This document shows positions 1 through 8,829 of a DNA stretch of 64,000 nucleotides, piece by piece. The notes under the pieces were generated by a model, which was not told the DNA's origin, did not search any database, and saw only the letters and a program-made list of their open reading frames with translations. The stretch lies in the NCBI GenBank assembly GCA_016716225.1, contig JADJWT010000001.1:806001-870000 (forward strand). The letters are read 5' to 3'. The stretch is from Ignavibacteriota bacterium. GTDB taxonomy: Bacteria > Bacteroidota > Ignavibacteria > Ignavibacteriales > Melioribacteraceae. Within the stretch, counting starts at the first letter, position 1. Each line of letters begins with the position of its first letter. A program made the position numbers and the translations under genes.

Positions 1-1062
1 CTTTATATTTTTAGAGTAGAAGTCGGAAGAAGAATTTTTCTTAAGTATAAACAACAATTTAACAGTAATGTAATTATTGTTGGTGATGGAACAACCGGCA
101 AATTATTAGCTACAAAATTATTGTTTGAGAATCCTGAAGGAATTAATGTTCTAGGGTTTGTTGTTAATCATGAAGTACCTGATAAAAAATTAAATGGCAT
201 AGAGGTCTTAGGAACAATTGAAGATTTAAAGCGAATAAATAATGAATTCACAATTGATGAAATTATTATTGCGATTGACGATATAAATTATGAAAGACTT
301 CTTGAGATTTTGGATTTATGTAATTCTTTACATGTAACTGTTAAATTGACTTCAGAACTTTTTGATATTGTAACGAAAAAAGTTTCCACAGAAAAATATG
401 CGGGAATTCCGGTTCTTGGAGTTTCTCCTCATTATAGCAATAACTTAACTCTTAAGCTTAAAAGAATTGTTGATTTAATACTATCATTAATTGGAGTAGC
501 AATACTTTCGCCAATATTTATAATAATTGCATTATTGATTAAACTTTCCTCCAAAGGTCCAGTATTTTTTAAACAAGATAGAATTGGTCAAGGAGGACAA
601 CCATTTAAGTTTTACAAATTTCGTTCAATGACGGTTGATGAAAAGGGCGAAGAAGAAAGAAAACGCCAGATGATTGAATTTATAAAAAATAATGGTTCTC
701 AAAACGGCGATACAAAAATTGTTAATGAAAAAAGAGTTACTTGGATTGGAAAAATTATAAGAAAATTATCTTTGGATGAATTACCGCAGTTAATTAACGT
801 AATTAAAGGTGAAATGAGTTTAGTAGGACCGCGCCCAAGCTTACCGTATGAGTTTGATAATTACGATACTTGGCAGAAAAGAAGAGTTAATGTATTGCCA
901 GGATGCACAGGAGTTTGGCAAGTTTGGGGAAGAAGTTCTGTATCATTTAGAGATTCTGTAGTTCTTGATTTGTATTATGTTAATAATATGTCACCTTGGC
1001 TGGATATTCAATTAATTCTTAAAACTATTCCTGTTATGTTATTTTCCAGAGGCGGAAAATAA
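1..1062 (+). CDS. Undecaprenyl-phosphate glycosyl-1-phosphate transferase (WcaJ/WbaP-like), 5' truncated by the window
   Basis: The reading frame is open from base 1, so the N-terminus, normally four or five membrane helices, lies outside the window; 353 residues are visible. The first part contains a nucleotide-fold motif (VIIVGDGTTGKLLATKL) of the CoA-binding-like domain. A single membrane segment near base 480 then leads into the bacterial sugar transferase domain, with FKQDRIGQGGQPFKFYKFRSM, the LDELPQLINVIKGEMSLVGPRP block and PGCTGVWQVWGRS. Enzymes of this family move a sugar-1-phosphate from a UDP-sugar onto undecaprenyl phosphate and start exopolysaccharide repeat-unit synthesis at the inner membrane. 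The following SLBB protein and BY-kinase support this role. The sugar cannot be predicted. Confidence 0.93.
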   Translation, partial: LYIFRVEVGRRIFLKYKQQFNSNVIIVGDGTTGKLLATKLLFENPEGINVLGFVVNHEVPDKKLNGIEVLGTIEDLKRINNEFTIDEIIIAIDDINYERLLEILDLCNSLHVTVKLTSELFDIVTKKVSTEKYAGIPVLGVSPHYSNNLTLKLKRIVDLILSLIGVAILSPIFIIIALLIKLSSKGPVFFKQDRIGQGGQPFKFYKFRSMTVDEKGEEERKRQMIEFIKNNGSQNGDTKIVNEKRVTWIGKIIRKLSLDELPQLINVIKGEMSLVGPRPSLPYEFDNYDTWQKRRVNVLPGCTGVWQVWGRSSVSFRDSVVLDLYYVNNMSPWLDIQLILKTIPVMLFSRGGK

Positions 1063-1101
1063 TTTTCCGAAACATATATTTAAAAAATGTTTTTTTTTTC
1101 G

Positions 1102-1125
1102 ATATTAACATCAAATTGTTAATAT
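1102..1125. repeat. Perfect 9-bp inverted repeat between the sugar transferase and SLBB genes
   Basis: ATATTAACA at 1102-1110 and TGTTAATAT at 1117-1125 surround a 6-base spacer. A run of ten T residues (1090-1099) lies just upstream of it, not downstream, so it does not look like a normal terminator. It could be an operator or an mRNA hairpin that sets expression of the downstream export genes. No function is proven. Confidence 0.45.
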
Positions 1126-1159
1126 TTCAATAAGACCCAAAAAGAGGAAGTTTATAATA

Positions 1160-1678
1160 ATGAAAAGAAAATTAACAATTATAATGCTGTTTTTTATGGC
1201 ATATGGTTTGTTTGCTCAAAACGAAAATGATGTACGTCTTGGTACACAATACACAGGAGTAACTTCGCAAAGACAAGGTGGATTTTATGATTACTCTGAT
1301 CCTGAAGCTGTAAATATGAGTGTTTCTGTTTGGGGATTTGTAAAATATCCCGGAAGATATCAAATACCAGTATATACAACTGCTAGTGATTTATTATCTT
1401 ATGCTGGTGGACCAACAGACGATTCTGATCTTGAAGATTTACGGCTTTACAGAGTTATGGAAGATTCAACTCAACATCTGTTTTCGTTCAATTTTAATGA
1501 TTTACTTTGGGCAGATAATTTAGAAGTGCAAAGCAGAAAATTACCAAAATTACAAGGCGGAGATTTACTAGTTGTTCCAGGTTCTCCAAGATTATACTTT
1601 AAAAATTGGTTTCAAGTTGGTTTAAGCATTTTTTCTGCTGTAATTTCCCTATGGCTTTTAATATTAAGATTAAAATAA
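1160..1678 (+). CDS. Short exported SLBB-domain protein with a C-terminal membrane anchor (exopolysaccharide export)
   Basis: The protein has 172 residues. It has a signal peptide (cleavage near YGLFAQ, residue 20), a single SLBB domain (about residues 52-140; VWGFVKYPGRYQIP followed by TASDLLSYAGG) and a C-terminal hydrophobic helix (about 150-170). SLBB domains bind polysaccharide in Wza-type outer-membrane export proteins. The usual N-terminal Poly_export domain is absent here, so this is not a complete Wza. An AGAGGAAG ribosome site precedes the ATG. The gene sits 13 bases before the BY-kinase and probably works with it in polymer export. The exact role is inferred. Confidence 0.8.
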   Translation: MKRKLTIIMLFFMAYGLFAQNENDVRLGTQYTGVTSQRQGGFYDYSDPEAVNMSVSVWGFVKYPGRYQIPVYTTASDLLSYAGGPTDDSDLEDLRLYRVMEDSTQHLFSFNFNDLLWADNLEVQSRKLPKLQGGDLLVVPGSPRLYFKNWFQVGLSIFSAVISLWLLILRLK

Positions 1679-1691
1679 AGGATATAAATTA

Positions 1692-3950
1692 GTGGAAAAA
1701 GTTAAAAATTTTAACTCGAATTCGAAAAACAAAAGCGCATCAGTAAATTATCTAAATATGTTGAAATCAAATTTGGTTTTGATTCTAACTATCAGTTTAG
1801 TAATATTTTCAATTATTCTCATTTACGCAATTTCTGCGCCCGATATTTATACGAGTACAACAGTTTTAAAAATTTCTGAACCTCAGAATAAAAATATCTT
1901 ATCGGATCCGCTTCAGGCTGCACTTGGTTCCTCAAGTACTGATAGATATATAGCAAATGAAATTGAAGTAATGAAAAATAGATCAATTAGAGAAGAAGTT
2001 GCAAGGGTGGTTATCGATTCATTTAAACAAATTGGAAACTCCGAAGTATTTGATTTAGCAGTAAATAAAAGTTCCGGTATTTTTGAAAATACAAAAACTC
2101 AAGTGCGTTCCGATAGATCATTAGCTGCTCTTTTATCAGAAAATGTAACCATAGAACAAGTTCCAAGCTTGGATTTTATTCAGATTAATGTTGAATCTGG
2201 TTCACCAAAGGAAACAGCAATAATTGCAAATGCCTATGCAAATGTTTATCGTGATTTTAACCTCAGAGATAGTCGTAAACAATTAACAAAGGTTAAAGAA
2301 TTTTTAGCGCTACAGAGAGATGAAAAGTTTGAGGAATTAGCAGTTGCTGAAGATGATCTAAGAGTTTACCAAGCTCAAGGCGGCGGAGTTGAATTAGGTG
2401 AACAAGCGCTTAATTTAATTAGAACGACTTCTGAATTCGAAGCTGATCAAAGTCGTCTTCAAATTGAAATGAGTATGGCAAAAGAAAATTTAGCTAGGTT
2501 AAAAGATGAGTATCATGCAAGAAATAAAACATTATCCGGTTGGGTAGAATCAAAATCGGTTGAACCTGAAATAGAAGGTTTGAGAAATGAAATTGCAGCT
2601 GTGGAAATTCAAAAAACAAAGGCATTATCTGGATCAAATTCTGGTACAAATAATTCCTCACTTATTGATAGTTATGATCAAAAATTATCGAATTTAAATT
2701 CTAGATTGAAAAAAATTCATGGTGAATATCAAGACAAAGTTCTATCCTCAACTCCTACCGAACTTAAGGAAATTACCCAAGAATTGTTTCAAGCTGAATT
2801 AAAATATGAAGGACTGAAAGCAAGATATAGTTCCTTAAATTCAGTTGTTGCTTCCTATGATAAAAAATTTAATGAATTACCAAGTAAAACTTTAGACTTT
2901 GCAAGACTTGAAAGAAAAAGACAATCACTAGAAAAATTATATACAGTTCTTGAAGCTAAATATCAAGAAGCACTTATAAATGAACAATCTACACCGGGCA
3001 ATGTTTTAATAATGAGTGATGCCCGAGTACCTGGTGGTCCGGCAAAACCAAACCGACCATTATTAGCAATTATGGGTTTAATTCTTGGTTTTGGTGTTGC
3101 ATTTACTTACGTATTCTTAAAAAGTTATTTTGATAAAACTGTAAAAACTCCGGAAGATATTGAAAAAGAATCTACAAATGTTTTAGCATGGATTCCAAAA
3201 TTTGAAAGAAAAATTGATAAGACTCAGAAGAATGCAGAAATTTTGGTTGGTGGAAGTACTGAAGCAGCTGCTGGTGAATCTTATAGATCATTAAGAACTC
3301 GTATTCAATTTAGTAAAATTACAGAAGGCGCTAAAAGCATTTTAATTACTTCTTCAGCTCCGCAAGAAGGTAAAACAACTGTTGCAACAAATTTAGCTGC
3401 AAGTTTTGCTCAATCAAATAAGAAAACAATTATTTTAGATTGCGATTTAAGAATTCCAAGAGTTAATGAAGTTTTTGGCGGATTGAAATCCCCCGGGTTT
3501 ACAAATTATTTATTCAAACAAGCATCATATGATGATATTTTGAGAAAAACTGATTTTGAGAATTTATTCTATATTGCAGCCGGTACAATACCAACCAATC
3601 CTTCTGAAATTTTAGGTTCTGACCAAATGAAAGAATTTATCGAATTTCTAAAATCAAAATTTGATATTGTTGTAATTGACTCTCCTCCGGTAATGACAAT
3701 TACAGATGCAGAAATTCTATCTCATATTGTTGATATGAGTATTTTGGTTGTATTTGCCGAAAAAACTGAAGTTGATTGGTTAATTGAAGCAACAAATCAA
3801 TTAACATCTCACGGACAAAAATCATTTATTGGAACTGTTCTAAATAATTTTGATTACAATAGTGGTTATAGATCCTACAATAAATATAACCATTCTAAAT
3901 ATTATTCAAGAGTTGATGAAACAAAGCAAAAAGAATGGGTTAATTCTTAA
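1692..3950 (+). CDS. Polysaccharide co-polymerase / BY-type tyrosine kinase (Wzz-Wzc fusion)
   Basis: The protein has 752 residues with a GTG start. TM1 lies near residues 28-50. A Wzz-type periplasmic domain with long coiled coil follows (about 190-430), then a proline-rich segment and TM2 (about 455-475). The cytoplasmic kinase carries Walker A (SSAPQEGKTTVATNLA, about 553-568), Walker A' (ILDCDLRIP, about 580) and Walker B (VVIDSPP, about 661). The tail has the expected tyrosine cluster (YNSGYRSYNKYNHSKYYS). Such proteins set polymer length and control export through tail autophosphorylation. It is the last gene of the module and is followed by a terminator. Confidence 0.95.
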   Translation: MEKVKNFNSNSKNKSASVNYLNMLKSNLVLILTISLVIFSIILIYAISAPDIYTSTTVLKISEPQNKNILSDPLQAALGSSSTDRYIANEIEVMKNRSIREEVARVVIDSFKQIGNSEVFDLAVNKSSGIFENTKTQVRSDRSLAALLSENVTIEQVPSLDFIQINVESGSPKETAIIANAYANVYRDFNLRDSRKQLTKVKEFLALQRDEKFEELAVAEDDLRVYQAQGGGVELGEQALNLIRTTSEFEADQSRLQIEMSMAKENLARLKDEYHARNKTLSGWVESKSVEPEIEGLRNEIAAVEIQKTKALSGSNSGTNNSSLIDSYDQKLSNLNSRLKKIHGEYQDKVLSSTPTELKEITQELFQAELKYEGLKARYSSLNSVVASYDKKFNELPSKTLDFARLERKRQSLEKLYTVLEAKYQEALINEQSTPGNVLIMSDARVPGGPAKPNRPLLAIMGLILGFGVAFTYVFLKSYFDKTVKTPEDIEKESTNVLAWIPKFERKIDKTQKNAEILVGGSTEAAAGESYRSLRTRIQFSKITEGAKSILITSSAPQEGKTTVATNLAASFAQSNKKTIILDCDLRIPRVNEVFGGLKSPGFTNYLFKQASYDDILRKTDFENLFYIAAGTIPTNPSEILGSDQMKEFIEFLKSKFDIVVIDSPPVMTITDAEILSHIVDMSILVVFAEKTEVDWLIEATNQLTSHGQKSFIGTVLNNFDYNSGYRSYNKYNHSKYYSRVDETKQKEWVNS

Positions 3951-3974
3951 AAATAATATAAAAGCAAAAAAATT

Positions 3975-3998
3975 AAGCCTCAGAAATGAGGCTTTTTT
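3975..3998 (+). terminator. Rho-independent terminator after the BY-kinase gene
   Basis: AAGCCTC (3975-3981) pairs with GAGGCTT (3988-3994) around a 6-base loop, followed by a T run. It lies 25 bases after the kinase stop and closes the exopolysaccharide operon. Confidence 0.85.
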
Positions 3999-4002
3999 AT
4001 TG

Positions 4003-4076
4003 TACCCCGGAGAGGATTTGAACCTCCGACCTGCAGTTTAGGAAACTGTCGCTCTATCCTACTGAGCTACCGGGGC
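4003..4076 (-). tRNA. tRNA-Arg (anticodon CCT)
   Basis: The reverse complement folds as a 74-nt cloverleaf. It has a 7-bp acceptor stem (GCCCCGG with CCGGGGT, closing pair G-U), D arm GCTC/GAGC, anticodon loop TTCCTAA with CCT at the anticodon position, and T arm GGAGG-TTCAAAT-CCTCT. The discriminator base is A. The outermost anticodon-stem pair looks like an A-C mismatch. CCA is not encoded. It would read AGG. It lies convergent to the exopolysaccharide operon; no integrase is adjacent, so there is no sign of use as an attachment site. Confidence 0.93.
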
Positions 4077-4231
4077 TTTATATGTTTACTTTCCTAATAC
4101 AAAAAATAATAATAATCCTTTTGTTATCAAATTTACAATTTCTTAATGTATCAAAATTGTAATTGCCTTTCTTTTTAGATAGTTTTACAATTATAAAATT
4201 AACTATTACATTCATTTTAGGAGTTTTAATA

Positions 4232-5521
4232 ATGACAACAATCATTGATATTTTAGGTAGAGAAATTTTAGATTCCAGAGGCAATCCAACCGTAGAAGTT
4301 GAAGTACTATTGGATTCAGGAATTATTGGTCGTGCTGCAGTTCCAAGCGGTGCGTCAACCGGTGAACACGAAGCAGTTGAATTGCGTGATGTTAAGAAAA
4401 AAAGATATTTAGGAAAAGGAGTTCAAAAAGCAGTTAGTAATGTAAATGATATTATTGCTGATTTGTTAATTGATTTTGATGCCGCTGATCAAGTTGCGAT
4501 AGATAATTTTTTAATTGAATTGGATGGAACACCAAACAAATCTAAATTAGGTGCAAATGCAATTTTGGGAGTTTCACTTGCTTGTGCAAAAGCTGCAGCA
4601 GAAGCTTTGGAATTACCACTTTACAGATATATCGGTGGAACAAGTGCAAGAGTCCTTCCAGTACCTATGATGAACATTCTAAATGGCGGCTCGCACGCTG
4701 ACAACACTGTTGATTTCCAAGAATTTATGATTATGCCTCACGGAGCTACAAGTTTTGCTGAAGCTTTAAGAATGGGAACCGAAACTTTTCATTCTTTAAA
4801 ATCTGTATTAAAGAAAAACGGTTACTCAACATCTGTTGGCGATGAAGGTGGATTTGCTCCAAACTTAAAATCAAATGAACAAACTTTAGATTTAATTCTT
4901 GAATCAATTACAAAAGCCGGTTACAAACCTGGAAAAGAAATTAGTCTTGCTTTGGATGTTGCATCAAGTGAAATGTATGATAAAAAGAAAAACAAATATG
5001 TATTCTTCAAATCAGATAAATCAGAAAAAACTTCCGATGAAATGATTAAAATTTATGAAAAGTTAGTTAAGAATTATCCTATCGTTTCAATTGAAGATGG
5101 TTTAGATGAAAATGATTGGAAAGGCTGGAAAAATTTAACCGATGCTTTAGGCAAAAAAATTCAATTAGTTGGTGACGATTTATTTGTAACAAACACACAA
5201 AAATTATCTAAAGGAATTGGGGAAGGAATTGCAAACTCAATTTTGATTAAAGTAAATCAAATTGGAACTTTAACAGAGACTTTAGATGCAATTGAAATGG
5301 CAAAACGTGCCGGTTACACAAATGTAATCAGCCATCGTTCAGGTGAAACAGAAGATACAACTATTGCTGATATTGCCGTTGCTACCAATGCCGGTCAAAT
5401 TAAAACCGGTTCCGCAAGCAGAAGTGATAGAATTGCAAAATACAATCAGTTGTTAAGAATTGAAGAAGAATTAGATTCTACAGCAATTTATCCGGGTTTA
5501 GCAGCAATTAATTACAAATAA
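4232..5521 (+). CDS. eno: Enolase (phosphopyruvate hydratase)
   Basis: The protein has 429 residues and interconverts 2-phosphoglycerate and phosphoenolpyruvate in glycolysis. I chose the ATG at 4232 because AGGAG lies 8 bases upstream and the protein then begins MTTIIDILGREILDSRGNP as usual for the family; the frame also stays open upstream to 4163. Visible signatures include the substrate loop (PSGASTGEHEA), GDEGGFAPN, the magnesium ligand regions (ALDVASSE, SIEDGLDE, LVGDDLF), the catalytic lysine region (ILIKVNQIGTLTE) and SHRSGETED. It appears to be a single-gene unit between the tRNA and its own terminator. Confidence 0.98.
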   Translation: MTTIIDILGREILDSRGNPTVEVEVLLDSGIIGRAAVPSGASTGEHEAVELRDVKKKRYLGKGVQKAVSNVNDIIADLLIDFDAADQVAIDNFLIELDGTPNKSKLGANAILGVSLACAKAAAEALELPLYRYIGGTSARVLPVPMMNILNGGSHADNTVDFQEFMIMPHGATSFAEALRMGTETFHSLKSVLKKNGYSTSVGDEGGFAPNLKSNEQTLDLILESITKAGYKPGKEISLALDVASSEMYDKKKNKYVFFKSDKSEKTSDEMIKIYEKLVKNYPIVSIEDGLDENDWKGWKNLTDALGKKIQLVGDDLFVTNTQKLSKGIGEGIANSILIKVNQIGTLTETLDAIEMAKRAGYTNVISHRSGETEDTTIADIAVATNAGQIKTGSASRSDRIAKYNQLLRIEEELDSTAIYPGLAAINYK

Positions 5522-5541
5522 ATTTATTTGAATTGGTTTAT

Positions 5542-5570
5542 AAAAGCGTCTAATTTTAGGCGCTTTTTTT
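5542..5570 (+). terminator. Rho-independent terminator after enolase
   Basis: A 10-bp stem (5542-5551 with 5558-5567, one G-T pair) encloses the loop AATTTT and runs into a T tract. It starts 21 bases after the enolase stop. Confidence 0.88.
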
Positions 5571-5640
5571 ATGTTCAAAATAATGAAATTGTTTCAATCG
5601 AAATGGTTTAAGAACTCTTAGGAATGTTGTGTAATTTGTT

Positions 5641-5739
5641 TCAATTATTTTTAATGTAATTTGACATACTTCTTACAACAAAAATAAATGTTCCAACAAG
5701 AAACGCAATAATTAACGAAAAGTATAAAATAGTTTCCAT
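5641..5739 (-). CDS. Possible 32-residue single-helix membrane peptide
   Basis: In the roughly 320-base gap between enolase and the DMT transporter, the minus strand holds an ATG-to-TGA frame of 32 codons. It encodes one long hydrophobic helix (YFSLIIAFLVGTFIFVV) followed by a basic and polar tail, a layout common among small transporter partners and stress peptides. There is no strong ribosome site, only GAGAAA about 10 bases upstream. I do not recognise it. It may be chance in an AT-rich spacer; the rest of the gap shows nothing else. Confidence 0.3.
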   Translation of the reverse strand: METILYFSLIIAFLVGTFIFVVRSMSNYIKNN

Positions 5740-5888
5740 TATTTTTTCTCAGTAAATTATTCTATCAAATAAAAAGGAATTACATAAGTAAATTGTGATT
5801 CCAAACAATTTATTATCGAAAATAAAATTTTTATAATTAAGTGAGTTTTTAGTTACAAATAAATTGGATTAAATTTTATAAGTCAAAT

Positions 5889-6779
5889 ATGCAATTCATT
5901 GGTGAAATTTCAGCATTAATTACAGCATTTCTTTGGTCGGGAACAGCAATTGCTTTTTCAGAAGCTACAAAAATTGTCGGCTCATTTGTCGTAAACATTA
6001 CCAGATTATTGATGGCAACACTTTTTCTCATAATTACAATTTTAATTTTTAACTTAAACTTCCAAATTACTTTTGAGCAAATTTATTTATTAGGATTAAG
6101 CGGAATTATCGGATTGGTATTTGGCGATGGATTTTTATTCAAATCATATCAATATATTGGTGCAAGATTGAGCATGTTAATTATGACTCTTTCTCCCGCC
6201 GTGGCTTCATTTGCCGCATATCTTTATTTAGATGAATCTTTATCCTTTTGGGGAATTATTGGAATTGTAATTACTATTTTTGGAATTTCTTTAGTTGTGC
6301 TAAAAAGATCAGAACAACCTTCTGGTGATTATAAAAAAAATAATATTGGATATTTGTTTGCATTTTTAGGTGCAGTTGGGCAAGCAATAAATTTAATTTT
6401 TGCAAAACAAGCATTTCAGTTAGGTGAAATAAATAGTTTTGTAGCAACTTTTTATAGAATGCTTCCATCAATTTTTTTAATGTATTTTATTGGTTTAATT
6501 TTTAAAAGCAGAAGAACAAGTTTTTCAATTCTGAAAGAAAAAAAAGAAGCTCTTAAATTTATAATTATCGGTTCATTGATTGGTCCATTTTTAGGAATAA
6601 CTTTTAGCTTGATTGCAATTTCACATACAAAAATTGGAATTGCCGCAACACTTATGTCAACCGTACCAATATTGATGTTGCCAATTGTACGATATTATTT
6701 TAAGGAAAAATTGTCTTTTATCTCAATTCTTGGAGCTGTTGTTGCAGTAGTTGGTGTTGCAATTTTATTTCTTAAATAA
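5889..6779 (+). CDS. EamA/DMT-superfamily transporter
   Basis: The protein has 296 residues and about ten hydrophobic helices arranged as two EamA repeats (about residues 5-140 and 155-295). Typical features are the glycine-rich, helix-breaking segments in each half and the family-like opening GEISALITAFLWSGTAIAFSEA. Members export or import amino acids, nucleotides or other small metabolites; the substrate cannot be told from sequence. It is transcribed alone and converges on the serine hydrolase gene with only one base between the stop codons. Confidence 0.88.
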   Translation: MQFIGEISALITAFLWSGTAIAFSEATKIVGSFVVNITRLLMATLFLIITILIFNLNFQITFEQIYLLGLSGIIGLVFGDGFLFKSYQYIGARLSMLIMTLSPAVASFAAYLYLDESLSFWGIIGIVITIFGISLVVLKRSEQPSGDYKKNNIGYLFAFLGAVGQAINLIFAKQAFQLGEINSFVATFYRMLPSIFLMYFIGLIFKSRRTSFSILKEKKEALKFIIIGSLIGPFLGITFSLIAISHTKIGIAATLMSTVPILMLPIVRYYFKEKLSFISILGAVVAVVGVAILFLK

Positions 6780-6780
6780 T

Positions 6781-7980
6781 TTACTTTCTTCCCTTTTTAA
6801 ATTCATAAATTATTTTTCCAAGATTTGCAAGAAAAGGCAAACCAATTTCATCGTATTCATATTTATCATCATTGTAAATTTGATCTTCATTAACATGAAT
6901 TACAGCTGATAAGAAAAACTCAATTTTATTTTCTTTATCTTGAATAAAGGCGTTATCAATTAAATATCCGTAAGCTAATCCGCTTTTGCTATGAATTTTA
7001 ATATTATTTGGAATTGGATTTTTTGAATCGCCAAACATTAAAAACTTTACATATCCATCATAATATTCGGTAGAATCATACTTCGGACATTCACTTTCTC
7101 TGGGAAGCATACACATATATTTATTTAAAAATTTATAATCATCTTTGTTTAAGTTAAATCTTTCTTCTTTGTTAAATAGTTCCGGATAAGTAATTCTAAT
7201 CATCAAATTATGCTGATCTCTCAATCCAAAAAAATTATTCTGCGAAAAATCTTTTGGTTCATTTATTAAAATATCATTTGAATAATAACCAATTCCCTTT
7301 TTCATTTCGGTTAAATTTAATTGATTATTTGTTCCTTCAAACTTTGCCGGTTGTTGATAAATCACATTATTATTTTCATCATAAAAATTAATTGGATTAG
7401 TTTGCTTATTTTGTTCTTCGGTTCTTGCAACTTCCAATCTGTGAACAATTTTAGTATTAGCAAATCCCCTATTTTGCAAACGTTCATTAATTTCTTTTTG
7501 TCCGAGAAAATCATACAATCTGTTGAATGCTTCATTATCACTAACTAAAAATATTTTCTTAATATAATTTGCAATATTCGGATAACCGCATTCATCTTTA
7601 AAATTTTTATCGAACGAAACTTGATTTTTATAAATGCTATCTATTGATAAATGTGTGAATTTATTAACGCCGGAAATATTTAAATCATTCAATTTTTCTA
7701 ATGCCAAAATTGCTGCGGGAAATTTTACGGTACTTGCGGGATAAAAATATTTTTGCGGATTTTCATTAAATGAAAAAGTGTTAAGAGAAATTTCACCATT
7801 ATCGTTTTTATCAATCTGCGTATATATTATTTGGATTTCATACTTTTCTAAATTTTCTATTGCCGGTAATAATTTTTCATAATTATCATTAATTAATTTT
7901 TCCAAAATATTTTCAGATTGTCCAAAATTTTGATTTATCATTAAAATTATTCCAAATAAAATTAAAATTGATTTTTTCAT
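6781..7980 (-). CDS. Exported class A beta-lactamase-like serine hydrolase
   Basis: The protein has 399 residues with a signal peptide ending near NQNFGQ. The penicillin-recognising fold is indicated by the SxxK motif (ASTVKFPAA, about residues 82-90), an SDN motif (VSDNEAFNRLY, about 147) and a KSG triad in place of KTG (HSKSGLAYGYLID, about 333). It is about 100 residues longer than typical class A enzymes, with insertions between the SDN and KSG motifs, and I do not find a clear ExxLN omega loop. A carboxypeptidase or peptidoglycan-related role is as likely as antibiotic hydrolysis. Confidence 0.8.
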   Translation of the reverse strand: MKKSILILFGIILMINQNFGQSENILEKLINDNYEKLLPAIENLEKYEIQIIYTQIDKNDNGEISLNTFSFNENPQKYFYPASTVKFPAAILALEKLNDLNISGVNKFTHLSIDSIYKNQVSFDKNFKDECGYPNIANYIKKIFLVSDNEAFNRLYDFLGQKEINERLQNRGFANTKIVHRLEVARTEEQNKQTNPINFYDENNNVIYQQPAKFEGTNNQLNLTEMKKGIGYYSNDILINEPKDFSQNNFFGLRDQHNLMIRITYPELFNKEERFNLNKDDYKFLNKYMCMLPRESECPKYDSTEYYDGYVKFLMFGDSKNPIPNNIKIHSKSGLAYGYLIDNAFIQDKENKIEFFLSAVIHVNEDQIYNDDKYEYDEIGLPFLANLGKIIYEFKKGRK

Positions 7981-7992
7981 TTTTTATAAACT

Positions 7993-8766
7993 CTAATTTA
8001 AAATAGAAATTACTTCTTTATGAATATTTGGAGTTGCGGCAATAATGCTTTCTCCTTCTTCGGCATTTTTACCTTGGTAATCTGTAATTATTCCGCCAGC
8101 ACCCTTTATAATTGGAATTAAAGCCATTGTATCCCACACATTCATTATTGGATCAATCATTATTTGCGCAAAACCGGAAGCAACCAAATAATATCCATAG
8201 CAATCTCCCCATTGGCGATATAGTTTTACTTTCCGCATAAGTTGCTCAAATTTTGGTAAATTCTGAAATTCCTCAACTGCCAAATGATCGGTTGTAAGAA
8301 GCACAGCATCTTCAATTTTATTTACATCTTTTACTTTTACTAAATTATCATTTAGAAATGTTTGCGAGTTATCACCAATTAAAAATTCATTAAGTATTGG
8401 TTGATGAAAAACTCCAATTACCGGTTTACCATTTTTAGTCAAGGAAATAAGAGTTCCAAAAGTTACAGTTCCGCATATAAAACTTTTTGTTCCATCAATT
8501 GGATCCAATAGCCATTGGTATTCCGCTTCTTTATTGTATTGACCAAATTCCTCACCTAAAATTCCATATGATGGAAATTCTTTCATGATTAATTCCCGCA
8601 ATTTTTCTTCTGTTGATTTATCAGCAATTGTAACCGGAGAATCATCCGATTTAGTTTCAATATTTATATTGCTTCTAAAATATTTACGAATATTTTTACC
8701 ACTCACATCCGTTAACATTTTGCAAAAATTTGTAAGTTCTAAAATCTCACTTTGAGATAACACCAC
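7993..8766 (-). CDS. hisN: Inositol monophosphatase-family phosphatase, probably histidinol-phosphatase (HisN type)
   Basis: The protein has 257 residues and an IMPase fold. Metal-binding motifs are GILGEEFG (about residue 70), LLDPIDGTKSF (about 90) and NVWDTMALIPIIKGAGG (about 212-228). The last motif resembles the HisN type of histidinol-phosphatase more than inositol phosphatases, but no other histidine gene is in the window, so the substrate is inferred. The start is a GTG: GAGG lies five bases upstream and no ATG is available in frame. It is 12 bases upstream of the serine hydrolase gene on the same strand. Confidence 0.82.
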   Translation of the reverse strand: MVLSQSEILELTNFCKMLTDVSGKNIRKYFRSNINIETKSDDSPVTIADKSTEEKLRELIMKEFPSYGILGEEFGQYNKEAEYQWLLDPIDGTKSFICGTVTFGTLISLTKNGKPVIGVFHQPILNEFLIGDNSQTFLNDNLVKVKDVNKIEDAVLLTTDHLAVEEFQNLPKFEQLMRKVKLYRQWGDCYGYYLVASGFAQIMIDPIMNVWDTMALIPIIKGAGGIITDYQGKNAEEGESIIAATPNIHKEVISILN

Positions 8767-8829
8767 AAAAACCTCATAATTAATTTGTACTATTCTTTTC
8801 TTATTATTGGGTATTAAAATAAATTATTT

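Noticed and set aside
4003..4076. tRNA-Arg as an integration site of a mobile element
   Set aside because: No integrase, direct repeat of the tRNA 3' end or foreign cargo follows on either side.
6781..7980. Beta-lactam resistance enzyme
   Set aside because: The SxxK, SDN and KSG motifs exist, but no clear ExxLN omega loop was seen and the length is unusual, so resistance is not claimed.
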